Assembly (NCBI RefSeq): GCF_000188695.1
Contig: NW_004754929.1
Span: 1,330,052-1,342,551 of the forward strand
Direction of reading: 5' to 3'
DNA length: 12,500 bases
Source of the DNA: Salpingoeca rosetta
Taxonomy: Eukaryota; Opisthokonta; Choanoflagellata; Craspedida; Salpingoecidae
Below the pieces are notes generated by a model, which was given only the letters and a program-made list of their open reading frames with translations, was not told the origin of the DNA and ran no database searches. Both the position numbers and the translations under genes were made by a program. Position 1 is the stretch's first letter. Each line of letters begins with the position of its first letter. Below, one piece after another: positions 1 to 9,157 of this stretch.

Positions 1-15
1 TCGTGTGTGTCTGTG

Positions 16-69
<54 letters not shown>

Positions 70-221
70 TGTGGGTGTGTTTGACGTCAATTGAGTCTGT
101 GGAGACGTTGTGTTTACTTCGTGCATACACTTCCTCTCCTCTTCAACTCGCCACATCAGCACAATCTTTGCTCACATGACTCGTGCACTTGGACACATGT
201 CATAGTGTGTCTGGCAATCAG
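1..221 (+). other. Partial intron upstream of the first visible exon of gene 1
   Basis: The window opens in a TG microsatellite (about 1-80, nearly pure from 31 to 62). It runs to a good acceptor ending CAATCAG at 221. I see no convincing exon here: the frame entering the exon at 222 has a stop at 177-179. A perfect palindrome TTGACGTCAA sits at 81-90, probably by chance. The donor of this intron is outside the window. Confidence 0.55.
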
Positions 222-1710
222 ATGCGTCTCCTCTACACGTACGCCGCCCCCGATGACGATCTGGCCGGTACAGTCTCGTGCTTCCCTCTGTCCCTGGTCG
301 TGTGTGTGTGCGTGTGCGCGTGTGTGTCTGTGTGTGCACGTTCACCTGTTCACGTTCACGTTTTGTGGCTGTGGTGGCTTGTGCGCAGCTGGTGAGCGCC
401 TTGCGTGTTCATGCCTCGAGGTATTGACCCTTCTTGCAAACAAACATGCACACGCACACGCACATCGTGCTCAGGTGCCGAGGTTGTGTTTACGTACACC
501 AGGTCCGGTCGCCAGCTCACGCTCACTGGCTCCGTTGGTGGCTCTGACGAGTTCACCATCACCATGAACCGTGCCGATCGTACGTTGCCCGTGCATGCTG
601 TTTGCTTCTATGCTCTGATGTTGCTGCTTGTGTGTTTTGTGTGTATGTGTGGTGCGTGTGAGTGATGGAGAGTGGTGGCGCATGGGGACCTTGCTGCCTT
701 GTTGAACCGCGGGCGATACTGATGTTGACAAACGTGAACATGGTTCTTTCATCGCCTCTTTTCATCAGGCGCCCCAGCTGCCACCGTTGTAAACATCACT
801 GTTTCCGGCGATGTCAACACCTTTGATGCGGACGCTTTTCTTGCCGGCCTCGCTCAAGTGGTGCGTGGCCGTCTGTGTCTCTCTCTGTGTTTGTATGTTT
901 GTGTGTCTGTGTGTCTGTGTCTGTGTGTCTGTGTGTCTGTGTGGTGTATGACCTTCCTCACACCCTGCTTGATCGTCATCTGCACTGTACACCGCCCCGT
1001 TCTCACATTCATGGACTCACACCACTCCATTCTTGGATCCTGTGCCCGGGCCAACAGCTCGATATCCCAGTCAACACGATTGAGGTTGTCTCCATCTCCC
1101 CCGGCAGCGTCGTCGTCGTGGTTGCGGTTCGTTCGCCTCACCCCACACTCTGCGTTTATATCAGTCCTCCACCCTGCAGTAGCCCTTTCTCGAGCCCTTC
1201 TTCCGCCTCAAACACCTCACCACACCACGCCACTGTGACAATCCTGCACTCACACGCACACCCACACGCACACGCACACATGCACACACGTCTGCGTGGC
1301 ACTCCACCGCTTGTTCAGATCCGGGAGGATGCCTCCGACTCCTCGGCCCCGAGCCTCAGCACCATCATCAAGCGCATCGAGGCTGTTCCGGCCGGCACCA
1401 GCATCGGCGGCTACGGCCTCGAGTCTGCCCAAGCCAGTATGTCATACATACGTGTGTGTGTGTGTGTGTGTGCGTGCGTGCGTGTGCGTGTGTGTGTGTG
1501 TGTGTCAAAGTGTGTCAAAGTGTGTCAGAGTGTGTCGAAGTGTGTGCTCGTTTGGTTTGCTTCGTCTGCGCGTTGCTAATCCACCCCGCCCCCTCCCGCC
1601 AAACTGCAGGCCGCGACCCAGGTTCCACCTCGGCTGCGTCCGTCGCCACCACCTCGTGGTTCGCCGCTGCCATCCTCTTCATGGCCGTGGTTTCCCAGCT
1701 GCTGGCCTAA
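222..1710 (+). CDS. 3' part of a surface protein with SEA-like repeat and GPI-type C-terminal tail
   Basis: Six exons reconstruct in phase: 222-267, 475-579, 769-860, 1058-1126, 1319-1436 and 1610-1710 (TAA). They give 176 residues; the N-terminus lies before the window. Donors are GTACAG, GTACGT, GTGCGT, GTTCGT and GTATGT, and all acceptors end in AG after plausible tracts. The first part (AEVVFTYTRSGRQLTLTG...) looks like beta strands of an extracellular domain. Exons 3-4 give VVNITVSGDVNTF, then FLAGLAQVLDIPVNTIEVV and SISPGSVVVVV. This beta-alpha-beta pattern is common in protist extracellular SEA-like modules, in which a conserved GSVVV strand follows a helix. Exon 5 adds a Ser-rich stretch and exon 6 a Ser/Thr/Ala linker. 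The protein then ends within a hydrophobic segment (WFAAAILFMAVVSQLLA, stop directly after). That arrangement is typical of a GPI-anchor signal, though a short C-terminal membrane anchor is also possible. Family assignment is by pattern only. The ATG at 222 could in principle be a start, but no signal peptide follows it, so an internal exon is more likely. Confidence 0.6.
268..474 (+). repeat. Gene 1 intron with TG tract near donor and CA tract near acceptor
   Basis: The donor is GTACAG at 268 and the acceptor is GTGCTCAG ending at 474. A TG-rich tract with CG interruptions occupies about 298-343, and a CA-rich tract with matching interruptions occupies about 445-465. The two are near reverse complements over at least 14 bases, so the transcript could fold into a stem that brings the splice sites together. 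Confidence 0.5.
861..1057 (+). repeat. Gene 1 intron with imperfect TG/TCTG microsatellite
   Basis: The donor is GTGCGT at 861, directly after a phase-0 codon. The TG/TCTG-rich tract runs to about 945, and the acceptor is GCCAACAG ending at 1057. Long Cys/Val or Thr/His open frames across it on either strand are repeat artefacts. Confidence 0.55.
1437..1609 (+). repeat. Gene 1 last intron: TG microsatellite followed by four 10-base tandem units
   Basis: The donor is GTATGT at 1437. A TG tract occupies about 1451-1500. Four contiguous 10-base units of the form TGTGTCAAAG follow at 1501-1540; copies 3 and 4 each differ by one base. The acceptor is AAACTGCAG, ending at 1609. Confidence 0.6.
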
Positions 1711-2143
1711 GGGCTGGGATGTGAAGCTTCGCAACGCGCAGAGCTGTTGGCCTCGAAGGAGGGATACCACCTTTGCCTCTCTCTGCCGTTTGCGCCCTGC
1801 TGTCCTTGCGCGCCGTGCTTTGCGAACCCCTGTGTTCAGCGTTACACTGCCTGCTTGCTTGTTCGCTGTGGCATGCGTGCGTGTGGCATGTCTGTGTTTG
1901 TGTGTTTGTGTGTTTGTGTGTGTGTGTGTGCGTGTGTGTACTTGTCTCTGTGCGTGTCTCCCGATGATGTCGTGTCATCTCTACCGCGTACGACCAGTCA
2001 TCATACACCCCTCAAAGCGATTCGCCACTACCAAAATTGCGCCAAAATCCGCCAAAATGTGACTAATTGTGAACAGTCGTGTCATAAGCGGGAGATTGGT
2101 TCCGATCCTCTTCTTGAGCTGCACAGTAACGGCAGCAGCCACC
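1711..2143. other. Intergenic: gene 1 3' end and ankyrin-gene promoter region
   Basis: No coding exon is recognisable in these 433 bases. A TG-rich tract lies at about 1886-1947, probably in the 3' UTR of gene 1 or the spacer. No canonical AATAAA was seen after the stop at 1710. The last 120 bases hold the CCAAAAT repeat cluster described separately and lead into a strong translation start context at 2144. Confidence 0.5.
2031..2058. promoter_or_regulatory. Triple CCAAAAT cluster with two E2F-like sites
   Basis: CCAAAAT occurs at 2031-2037, 2042-2048 and 2052-2058, with starts 11 and 10 bases apart, roughly one helical turn. On the minus strand the last two read TTTTGGCGG and TTTTGGCGC. The second contains the E2F/DP consensus TTTSSCGC. 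The cluster lies about 90 bases before the proposed start of the ankyrin gene. Regulation by E2F is an inference from the motif and its position only. Confidence 0.4.
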
Positions 2144-2726
2144 ATGGCATCACGGACAGAACAAGCTTGCATTGTTGTGGGCACGGGATGCGACTGCGCC
2201 GAGCACCTGTCCGAGGGACACAGCATATGAAAGCTTGAAGATGGGGTCATTGTTCCTGTCCCGCTTCAATACACACAACGCACGCACACGCACACACACA
2301 CACACACACAACACATACATACACGCACGCACAACACACATACATACACGCACGCACATGCACTCACGCAGGTTGTGACTGCCCAGCAACTGAACTCCTG
2401 TAACCCTTAACACCGACACTCTGCTTCATCAGGCAAGGATGATGTCGTGCCTTACAGCGGTCGCTCAAGCAAGTCAGTGAGCAAGCATGGTGCACCCGTG
2501 TTGCCATCGTGTACATGCATTCGAACCCGCACGCCCAACAGCACTGCATCCCGCTGATATCTTTATGTGCTCTGTTTGCTTGCTTCAAACTCACGCCTTT
2601 CCCTGGCCAATATCCTCCTCAGAGGACTGGTCCCAACTCGAAGATGTGCTTCGGAAGGACAGCGCAAACCTGGATGTGAACGTCAGAGACAAAGTGGGTC
2701 ACCCATGAGGGTGCAGTGCGGAGAGT

Positions 2727-2797
<71 letters not shown>

Positions 2798-3094
2798 GCT
2801 TGCTTCAGTTTGCGCTTCAATGCAACCTGCCAGGCTGACTGGGTCTTGGCTGTGTCTTACTCTTTTACTCCTGCCCATGGCTGTAACTTTGTTAAACTGC
2901 TAGGACGGCATGACGGCGTTGATGTACGCTAGCTTCTATGGGAATGAGGGCTCGGTTCGGTTGCTTCTTGCACATGGGGCTGACCCTAATCTCACCCTAC
3001 CAACCAGCGAGGTGCGTGTGCGTGTATGATTGAGTGTGCACGCACCTGTGTGTTTGCACGTGTGTGTATACGCGTCTACGTTCATGTTCTTGTG

Positions 3095-3161
<67 letters not shown>

Positions 3162-3607
3162 ATCCATGTGCCTGTGATCCCGAGGTAGAAGCTTGTGTGT
3201 AAAGAGCTCGTGTGTAAAGAGCTCGTGCGCAAAGAGCTTGTGCTCTTGCCAGCCTCATTCCCCATCCGGCCCCAAGCACAGCATGTAAAGCACGCTGGGT
3301 GCTCTGCCCTGCCATCTCCGCCAGACGTTCAATACCTGACCCGCACACACCTCATGTTCACAAATGCTTTGACAGACGACGCCCTTGATGTTTGCCATGA
3401 TGTCGGGAAACGCGCAAGTCGTGAGTGCACTGTTGCAATGCGGCGCGGACCCACACACGGTCAACAGCAAGAGACGGACAGCACTGGACATCGGCGCTTT
3501 CACAGGTTCGCTCACTTAACACCCCTCCGTGCTGCTCACTGCGCCCTTGTGTATGCTTGCCGTCAGATCACGATCAAGTGTACCGTCGAGCCAAGTCGCA
3601 ACTCTGA
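2144..3607 (+). CDS. Small ankyrin-repeat protein, six exons
   Basis: Model exons are 2144-2176, 2433-2472, 2623-2693, 2904-3011, 3376-3505 and 3567-3607 (TGA). They total 423 bases, or 140 residues. Exon 3 gives a helix pair (WSQLEDVLRKDSANLDVNVR). Exon 4 gives a clear ankyrin repeat (DGMTALMYASFYGNEG, then VRLLLAHGADPN). Exon 5 gives a second (TTPLMFAMMSGNAQVV, then ALLQCGADPHTVNS) and starts a third (RTALDIGAFT) that ends in exon 6 (DHDQVYRRAKSQL). The repeats resemble those of ANKMY2-type proteins, but no MYND zinc finger is visible downstream. Ankyrin repeats bind partner proteins; the partner here is unknown. The start is uncertain. ATG 2144 has a near-perfect GCCACCATGG context but needs a weak donor, GTGGGC at 2177. 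ATG 2439, inside exon 2, gives 127 residues without that exon. Exons 3-5 are secure; the C-terminal exon is less so. Confidence 0.68.
2278..2360. repeat. CA microsatellite in first intron of the ankyrin gene
   Basis: This is a CA-rich tract with ACGC and ACAT interruptions, including two copies of a CATACATACACGCACGCACA-like block around 2323-2360. It has no coding signal of its own and lies between the proposed exon 1 and exon 2. Confidence 0.6.
2729..2795. repeat. Pure TG microsatellite, about 33 copies
   Basis: An uninterrupted TG run lies within the intron 2694-2903 of the ankyrin gene, shortly after the donor GTGGGT. The Cys-Val open frame across it is an artefact. Confidence 0.85.
3012..3375 (+). 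repeat. Ankyrin-gene intron with TG microsatellite and 15-base tandem repeat
   Basis: The donor is GTGCGT at 3012 and the acceptor TTTGACAG ends at 3375. A pure TG run of about 32 copies occupies 3097-3160. Three 15-base units of the form GCTCGTGTGTAAAGA start at 3191, 3206 and 3221, with a partial fourth at 3236. The units read as KELVC/KELVR in one plus frame, but that frame is not joined to the ankyrin exons and is probably not translated. Confidence 0.65.
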
Positions 3608-3959
3608 GTGGGGCGCGAGCACGCTCAAGTCCTCAAGTCTGACACGACTGTGTCACAGTGCATCACACACACACACACACTCATGTTTGCATCCAATCCC
3701 CCCGTGTCGTGCCTTGACGCATACCTAACACGACACACGCACGTACTCGGATGACAGGAAACCGCAGCTGCTGCGAGGCGCTGCGAAAATACCTTGGGGT
3801 GGACGCATGAAGTCTGGAACAGACAAATGGGACACACTCAATGCGCATCACGGGCTACAACGGTCATGCAGCCGGTTGAGACCGAGGACGATAGGGGGTT
3901 GAAAGAACTGGTGCACGTTACACCATCAGTTGAAGAAAGGGATACGTGGCATACGAGGC

Positions 3960-4015
3960 GAGGAGGAGGAGGAGGAGGAGGAGGAGGAGGAGGAGGAGGA
4001 GGAGGAGGAGGAGGA
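3960..4015. repeat. AGG/GGA trinucleotide tract, about 18 copies
   Basis: This is a nearly pure purine tract on the plus strand with its CCT complement. The poly-Gly and poly-Pro/poly-Leu open frames crossing it are repeat artefacts. Such tracts can form triplex or GGA-type quadruplex structures (known chemistry; not shown here). Confidence 0.85.
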
Positions 4016-4289
4016 AGGTGACAAGTTTTGATGGCCACAAGTGTCTGGAGTATGTATGAGGGTTTCGTTTACTGCGCATAAACACGGTGACAAATGTGCT
4101 GGGGGGAGCAGCGAGACGTCTTAACAACAAGAAGGGCGGGCGGGCATACTTGGACGCAGTAAGCACAGCAAGGGACAGCGAGCAACATACAAGCCTGCAC
4201 CAAGACAACAGTCTGAGGTATTCGAGGTCAACAACCACACATAGATAAACAGGAGAGGCAGTTACCGACGCAGAGAAGGTGGAACGCAC

Positions 4290-4299
4290 ACACATATAT

Positions 4300-4337
<38 letters not shown>

Positions 4338-4440
4338 AGCACACAAACAGACACACACACAGACACACACACACAAACAGACACACACACACAGACACAC
4401 GCACGCAAATAACCCCCCCAAACACACACATGCATACACA
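4290..4440. repeat. Compound CA microsatellite after the SNase-like gene stop
   Basis: ACAC tracts with CAAACAGACA and GCACGC interruptions lie just downstream of the minus-strand stop at 4450. If transcribed, the 3' UTR of that gene would be UG-rich. Confidence 0.75.
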
Positions 4441-4449
4441 TACGTACAG

Positions 4450-5511
<1,062 letters not shown>

Positions 5512-5584
5512 GTTCCGTCCGAGTGCCGATAATCAGCTGAAAATGTACACAAATCTTCCGTAACCGCGACGCGATCTGCTGACG
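5512..5584. promoter_or_regulatory. Probable bidirectional promoter, 73 bases between divergent starts
   Basis: The start codons of the minus-strand SNase-like gene and the plus-strand fluoride exporter are separated by only 73 bases. Any core promoter must therefore be shared or overlap the coding sequences. No clear TATA box is seen. A CAGCTG E-box (5534-5539) and a CG-rich CCGCGACGCG stretch (5564-5573) are present. Confidence 0.5.
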
Positions 5585-6160
5585 ATGATGACGAGGAAGG
5601 CCGATGCAGCAACAAGCAGCAAAGAGTGCTTGTTGTGCGGCGGAGGTGGCGGTGGAAACCATGGGCGCATGGACACGGGTGCTGGCTGGGTAGCAGCGTT
5701 CTCAGCTTCAGCCCTTGGTGCAGCCATTCGCTACTTCATTGCAGTGCTTTCAGGTACACACATGCAGCGACGTTTGGTGGGGAGGGGATGCTTGTTCAGG
5801 CCTTTCAGGCGGTGTGCTGCGATGAGGTGTGTTGCTTACTTGACACGTGGCACAACGGACCCAAATGTGCCCTCACAAACGTGAGGGTGGATGCATTGCA
5901 CCCCCTTCTTGCCAACATTATACCCAGGGTACACGCAGAACGACGCCTTCCCCTCCGAGCATGCATTAATCCTGGGGTGCGCCGTTATGGGCGCCGTCTC
6001 CGTCGTGCAACGCAGAATGTACGTTCAGCGTGAACAAATTCGCGTTCGTGCACTTATGATGAGAGGGCTTGATGCCTGTTCACAGAGAGAGGGAGAGAAT
6101 GTGTGTATGAGAGAGAGAGAGTGTGTGTTTGTGTGTGAGAGCGTGTGTGTGAGAGAGAGT

Positions 6161-6202
<42 letters not shown>

Positions 6203-7577
6203 GGGCGCATGTGTGTGATACAGTCCACACACACACTCTCACACAATGCACCCACGCTGTACACGCTTTACCCTCGTCCTCTCACCCTCAAACACCGACA
6301 CTACACGTTGGGTGTCTGCTTTCCACGTCGTCGCTGAGCAGAAGCAAGTGGCTCGCATTCATTGTAGCCACAGGGTTTGCTGGCTGTTGCACGACCTTTT
6401 CATCCTGGCAGGTCTGTTCGATCTTCCGTGTGCACTTGCCCTAGCAATACCCTTTTTATGGTGCAAGCCCTTGTTCATCACCGCTACGACACGCCTCACT
6501 CCGAACCTACACTTCACAACGCGCGCGTGTATACCACAGCTGGAGGCAGGAGCACTCTTGTTTGGGCAGCCGGTCGAGGTGTTGGTGATTGAACCCGACT
6601 CGCCAACAGAGCAGGCGCTGAGCTGGCTGTCGCTGCTGGTGTCCGGCGTCTTCGTGTCGCTGGGAGCGTTTGGCGCAGGCCGCGTACTTGCTCTCGCGTG
6701 CATCACTGCACACGGCGACGTCGCACCGCTGCCAACAACGCTCTCTGCGTCGGCGGCCCCAAAGACAGACGCGCAGCTGGAGACCATCCTGCAGCACATG
6801 CTGTCGGACAACGCCGGCAGCAACGGCAGCACGGCAGCAGCAGATGCAGACGGCGAGACAGCAGCGGCAAGTACAGCCCAGCAAGAGCAAGTGGAAGACC
6901 TCGATCCAAGTCTGAGCGACGACGACGATGAGGACGGTGATGCTGGTGACCGTGCACCATCGCCTCTCTCTGGCACAGCCACAATGGCTGCGACAACGGC
7001 AACGCCGGCAACAGCAGTCACAGCACCACAGCAGCCCACATATGTGGTGGACAGCCCGCCACCAGCTGTCGCTGGTGCAGATGTGTCGCCAACACCAGAG
7101 AGGCTTCCCCTCGTTGCTCTCGCTTTTGTGGTGCCCGTGGTTGCCATCACCATCGCTTGCCTGTCTGTAGACAACACACAGCACGTGGGTGTGGTGTGGA
7201 TCATGATCTTCGCTCTCCCAGGTGCGTGTCTGTGGCAGGTGGAATGCATGCAACGTGTCTGCACATGGCGTGTGCACTCGTCATCATCACTTGGTTGCTT
7301 TGCTGCGAGCAGTTGATGGCAAGTGGTTTGAATTCCACCGGACCTCACACTGAAGTATCGATTGTCGCGCGCACGCGTGCGTGTATGTATGTGTGTGTGT
7401 GTGTGTGGATGCATGTGTTTCCAGGCATGATGATACGGCACTGGTTGTGTACTCGCATTCGTCCGCGCCGGTACAAGGTACCAACTCCTTTGCACGCACC
7501 AGCACTCCCCTGTCAACCACACCACCTTCACCTCAGACGTTTTGCTCACAGAGTAGTGTGTGCGTGTGTGCGTGTGT

Positions 7578-7623
<46 letters not shown>

Positions 7624-8365
7624 GTGTATGTGTATGTGTGTGTGTGTTGTGGGGGAAAACTGCAGCACGTGTTCTACTTCAACGGTACCTTGATTGCAAA
7701 CATGCTCGGTACCGTCGCGCTCGCTCTCCTCGGCATTCTGCGCGACCAGAAATCTCTCTTTGACACATCCTCCCTCGCAAGGTGTGCATGGAGTGGGTGA
7801 GGAGTGAGTGAGTGAGTGTGTCTACTTTGCAGGTTTGCGTGTGCTCCTGTGTTCCTGCGTTCCGCACGATGGTGGCAGCTTTCCACTACGCGTGCTTACC
7901 CATGCCACCCATCGTCAGCCACAGTATGCTCCAGCTGCTCATCGTGTGTGATCTGGTTTGTTTCGGTGCGCAGTGCTGCGTCGGTGAGCGTTGGGCTGCA
8001 GGTTGGTTTCTGCGGATCCCTCACCACCGTGTCGTCCATGGTCAACGATGCTTACAAACTCATGGACAGCAGGCCCGGTGCGTGTGCCCTGCGAATGCAC
8101 ACGTGTGTGCCACGTGCTCATGTGCTCGCGCATGTTTGTCCATCTGCGCTTGTGTGCGTGCACGTTGTGCTCTTCCCCATCACAGTTGCGCAGTCTTTGC
8201 AAACCACTTGCACACACTCACACCTACGCACACACACGCACATACACGCACGCACACCCTCACCCCATGTGTGCAGGCCTGGCCCTGGCGTATTTGGCTT
8301 GGTCCGTGGTGCTCGCTCAAGCCCTCCTCATCCTCGTGTTTGGAACATACGCGTGGACCAGATAG
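5585..8365 (+). CDS. FEX: FEX-type fluoride exporter, two fused CrcB domains
   Basis: Eight exons join in phase: 5585-5753, 5928-6018, 6342-6411, 6540-7221, 7425-7477, 7666-7781, 7974-8077 and 8277-8365 (TAG). They give 1374 bases, 457 residues. CrcB half 1 has TM1 with [12 protein letters not shown] (45-56), TM2 with [12 protein letters not shown] (72-83), the TM3 signature [13 protein letters not shown] (97-109) and TM4 (about 137-162). A low-complexity Ala/Ser/Asp linker (about 165-297) follows, then TM5 (299-319). Half 2 has TM with [17 protein letters not shown] (328-344), [17 protein letters not shown] (362-378), the signature [13 protein letters not shown] (404-416) and a last TM ending GTYAWTR. 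FEX proteins are eukaryotic plasma-membrane channels that let toxic F- leave the cell; bacteria use two separate CrcB/Fluc chains instead. Half 2 keeps the pore Asn (N367). Half 1 has Leu at the matching place (L70). Exon 2 could alternatively begin at 5886, adding 14 residues. Exon 7 may extend upstream (see findings). Confidence 0.88.
6019..6341 (+). repeat. FEX intron 2 with GA/GACA tract and TG/CA inverted arms
   Basis: The donor is GTACGT at 6019 and the acceptor GAGCAG ends at 6341. GA and GACA repeats occupy about 6085-6203. A TG-rich arm at 6129-6151 and a CA-rich arm at 6226-6246 are near-perfect reverse complements. Confidence 0.6.
7378..7408 (+). repeat. TG microsatellite in FEX intron 4
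   Basis: This short TG/TATG tract lies in the intron 7222-7424, which opens GTGCGTGTCTG and closes GTGTTTCCAG. Confidence 0.7.
7556..7648 (+). repeat. TG/CG microsatellite in FEX intron 5
   Basis: A TG tract with GCG interruptions fills most of the intron 7478-7665. The upstream boundary has two tandem candidate donors, GTACAA (7471) and GTACCA (7478). Only the second keeps the downstream GTLIAN exon in frame. Confidence 0.75.
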
Positions 8366-8435
8366 CACACGTCACACACGCGCGCGCGCACACGCAGACA
8401 CACACAGACACATAGACACACACACACGCACACAC

Positions 8436-8519
<84 letters not shown>

Positions 8520-9157
8520 GGAGCAGTGGCGTCCATGTTTTCGTTTAATGCAGGCTGCACTGCGTTTAACATGCGTCAGTCAATCATAGGACCTCGAGAG
8601 CTAGATGGTGGTAATGGTGGCGGAATGTGCCGGCAAACAAGGATAGGGCAGGATAAACACACACGAAGGGCGAGATGCAGACAGTGTGAATGTGGACAAC
8701 AAGGTGATCTGGCAAATGTGACAAGAGAGTAAAACGAACGCGGCAAAAGCTAAGCAAACGGCACAGCGTCAAGCGAGAACAGGCGAACGAAGCAACCAAA
8801 CGCAACCGTGCACAGGTGAATGCAATTGTGGGATCGGGTGTGAATGTGAATGCGTGGATGTGAGTGTGTGCGCGTGTGTGCGTTACTGATGGAGAACAAC
8901 TTCCCACCCCCCTCCCTTTGTCAGTGTGGCCAGCCACAGTTGAGGGAAAGAAAGCGCATCCAAGCGAGCAACGACAGCCACAGACACATCGAACAAGGAC
9001 GCACAAGAGAAGCAGCAGCCAGTCACACGCAGTGTGTACGATGGAAAACATACCCAAACCAAACAACAAGAACGGAGAACGAAGCCACACAGCGTGACTG
9101 CTCGCGAGCATTGGCCACCCTACGACATGACAACTCTCTGCTCGAGAAGGGACCACA
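8366..9157. other. Convergent 3' region between FEX and the EF-hand-like gene
   Basis: No exon is supported in these 792 bases. A CA-rich tract begins at about 8370 and includes a pure CA run of 38 copies (8441-8516). The rest is probably the 3' UTR of one or both genes. A long minus-strand frame (8584-9510) overlaps the end of the EF-hand-like gene in another frame and has no recognisable domain. No canonical AATAAA was noticed. Confidence 0.5.
8441..8516. repeat. Pure CA microsatellite, 38 copies
   Basis: An uninterrupted CA run sits at the right end of a longer CA/ACGC/ACAGA tract that begins about 8370, immediately after the FEX stop codon. Confidence 0.88.

Larger units (their letters stand above)
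3608..4449. other. Convergent 3' region of the ankyrin gene and the SNase-like gene
   Basis: These 842 bases between two facing stop codons hold a short CA run (3661-3680), an AGG tract and a long CA-rich tract. A possible acceptor, GATGACAG ending at 3758, is followed by a short open stretch. I could not join that stretch to the ankyrin gene convincingly in phase with a recognisable domain. It most likely holds both 3' UTRs. No AATAAA was seen on either strand near the stops. Confidence 0.45.

Noticed and set aside
81..90. Perfect TTGACGTCAA palindrome resembling a CREB/ATF site
   Set aside because: It lies inside an apparent intron, is a single copy, and has no supporting promoter context.
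3195..3728. Plus-strand frame beginning with KELV repeats
   Set aside because: The repeats are an intronic 15-base minisatellite. The frame differs from that of the ankyrin exon inside it.
3759..4021. Possible extra exon of the ankyrin gene ending in poly-Gly
   Set aside because: It would need a weak internal donor GTGTAC, and the result has no recognisable domain and ends in a repeat artefact.
5585..6018. First reading of the FEX N-terminus as a DRAM-family protein (YFIAVLSG resembles DRAM1)
   Set aside because: The later [23 protein letters not shown] and [11 protein letters not shown] motifs identify a CrcB/FEX protein; the DRAM likeness was a short chance match.
6359..7549. 396-residue minus-strand open frame over the FEX gene
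   Set aside because: It runs antisense to a well-supported FEX exon and shows only Ser/Ala/Thr low complexity with no domain.
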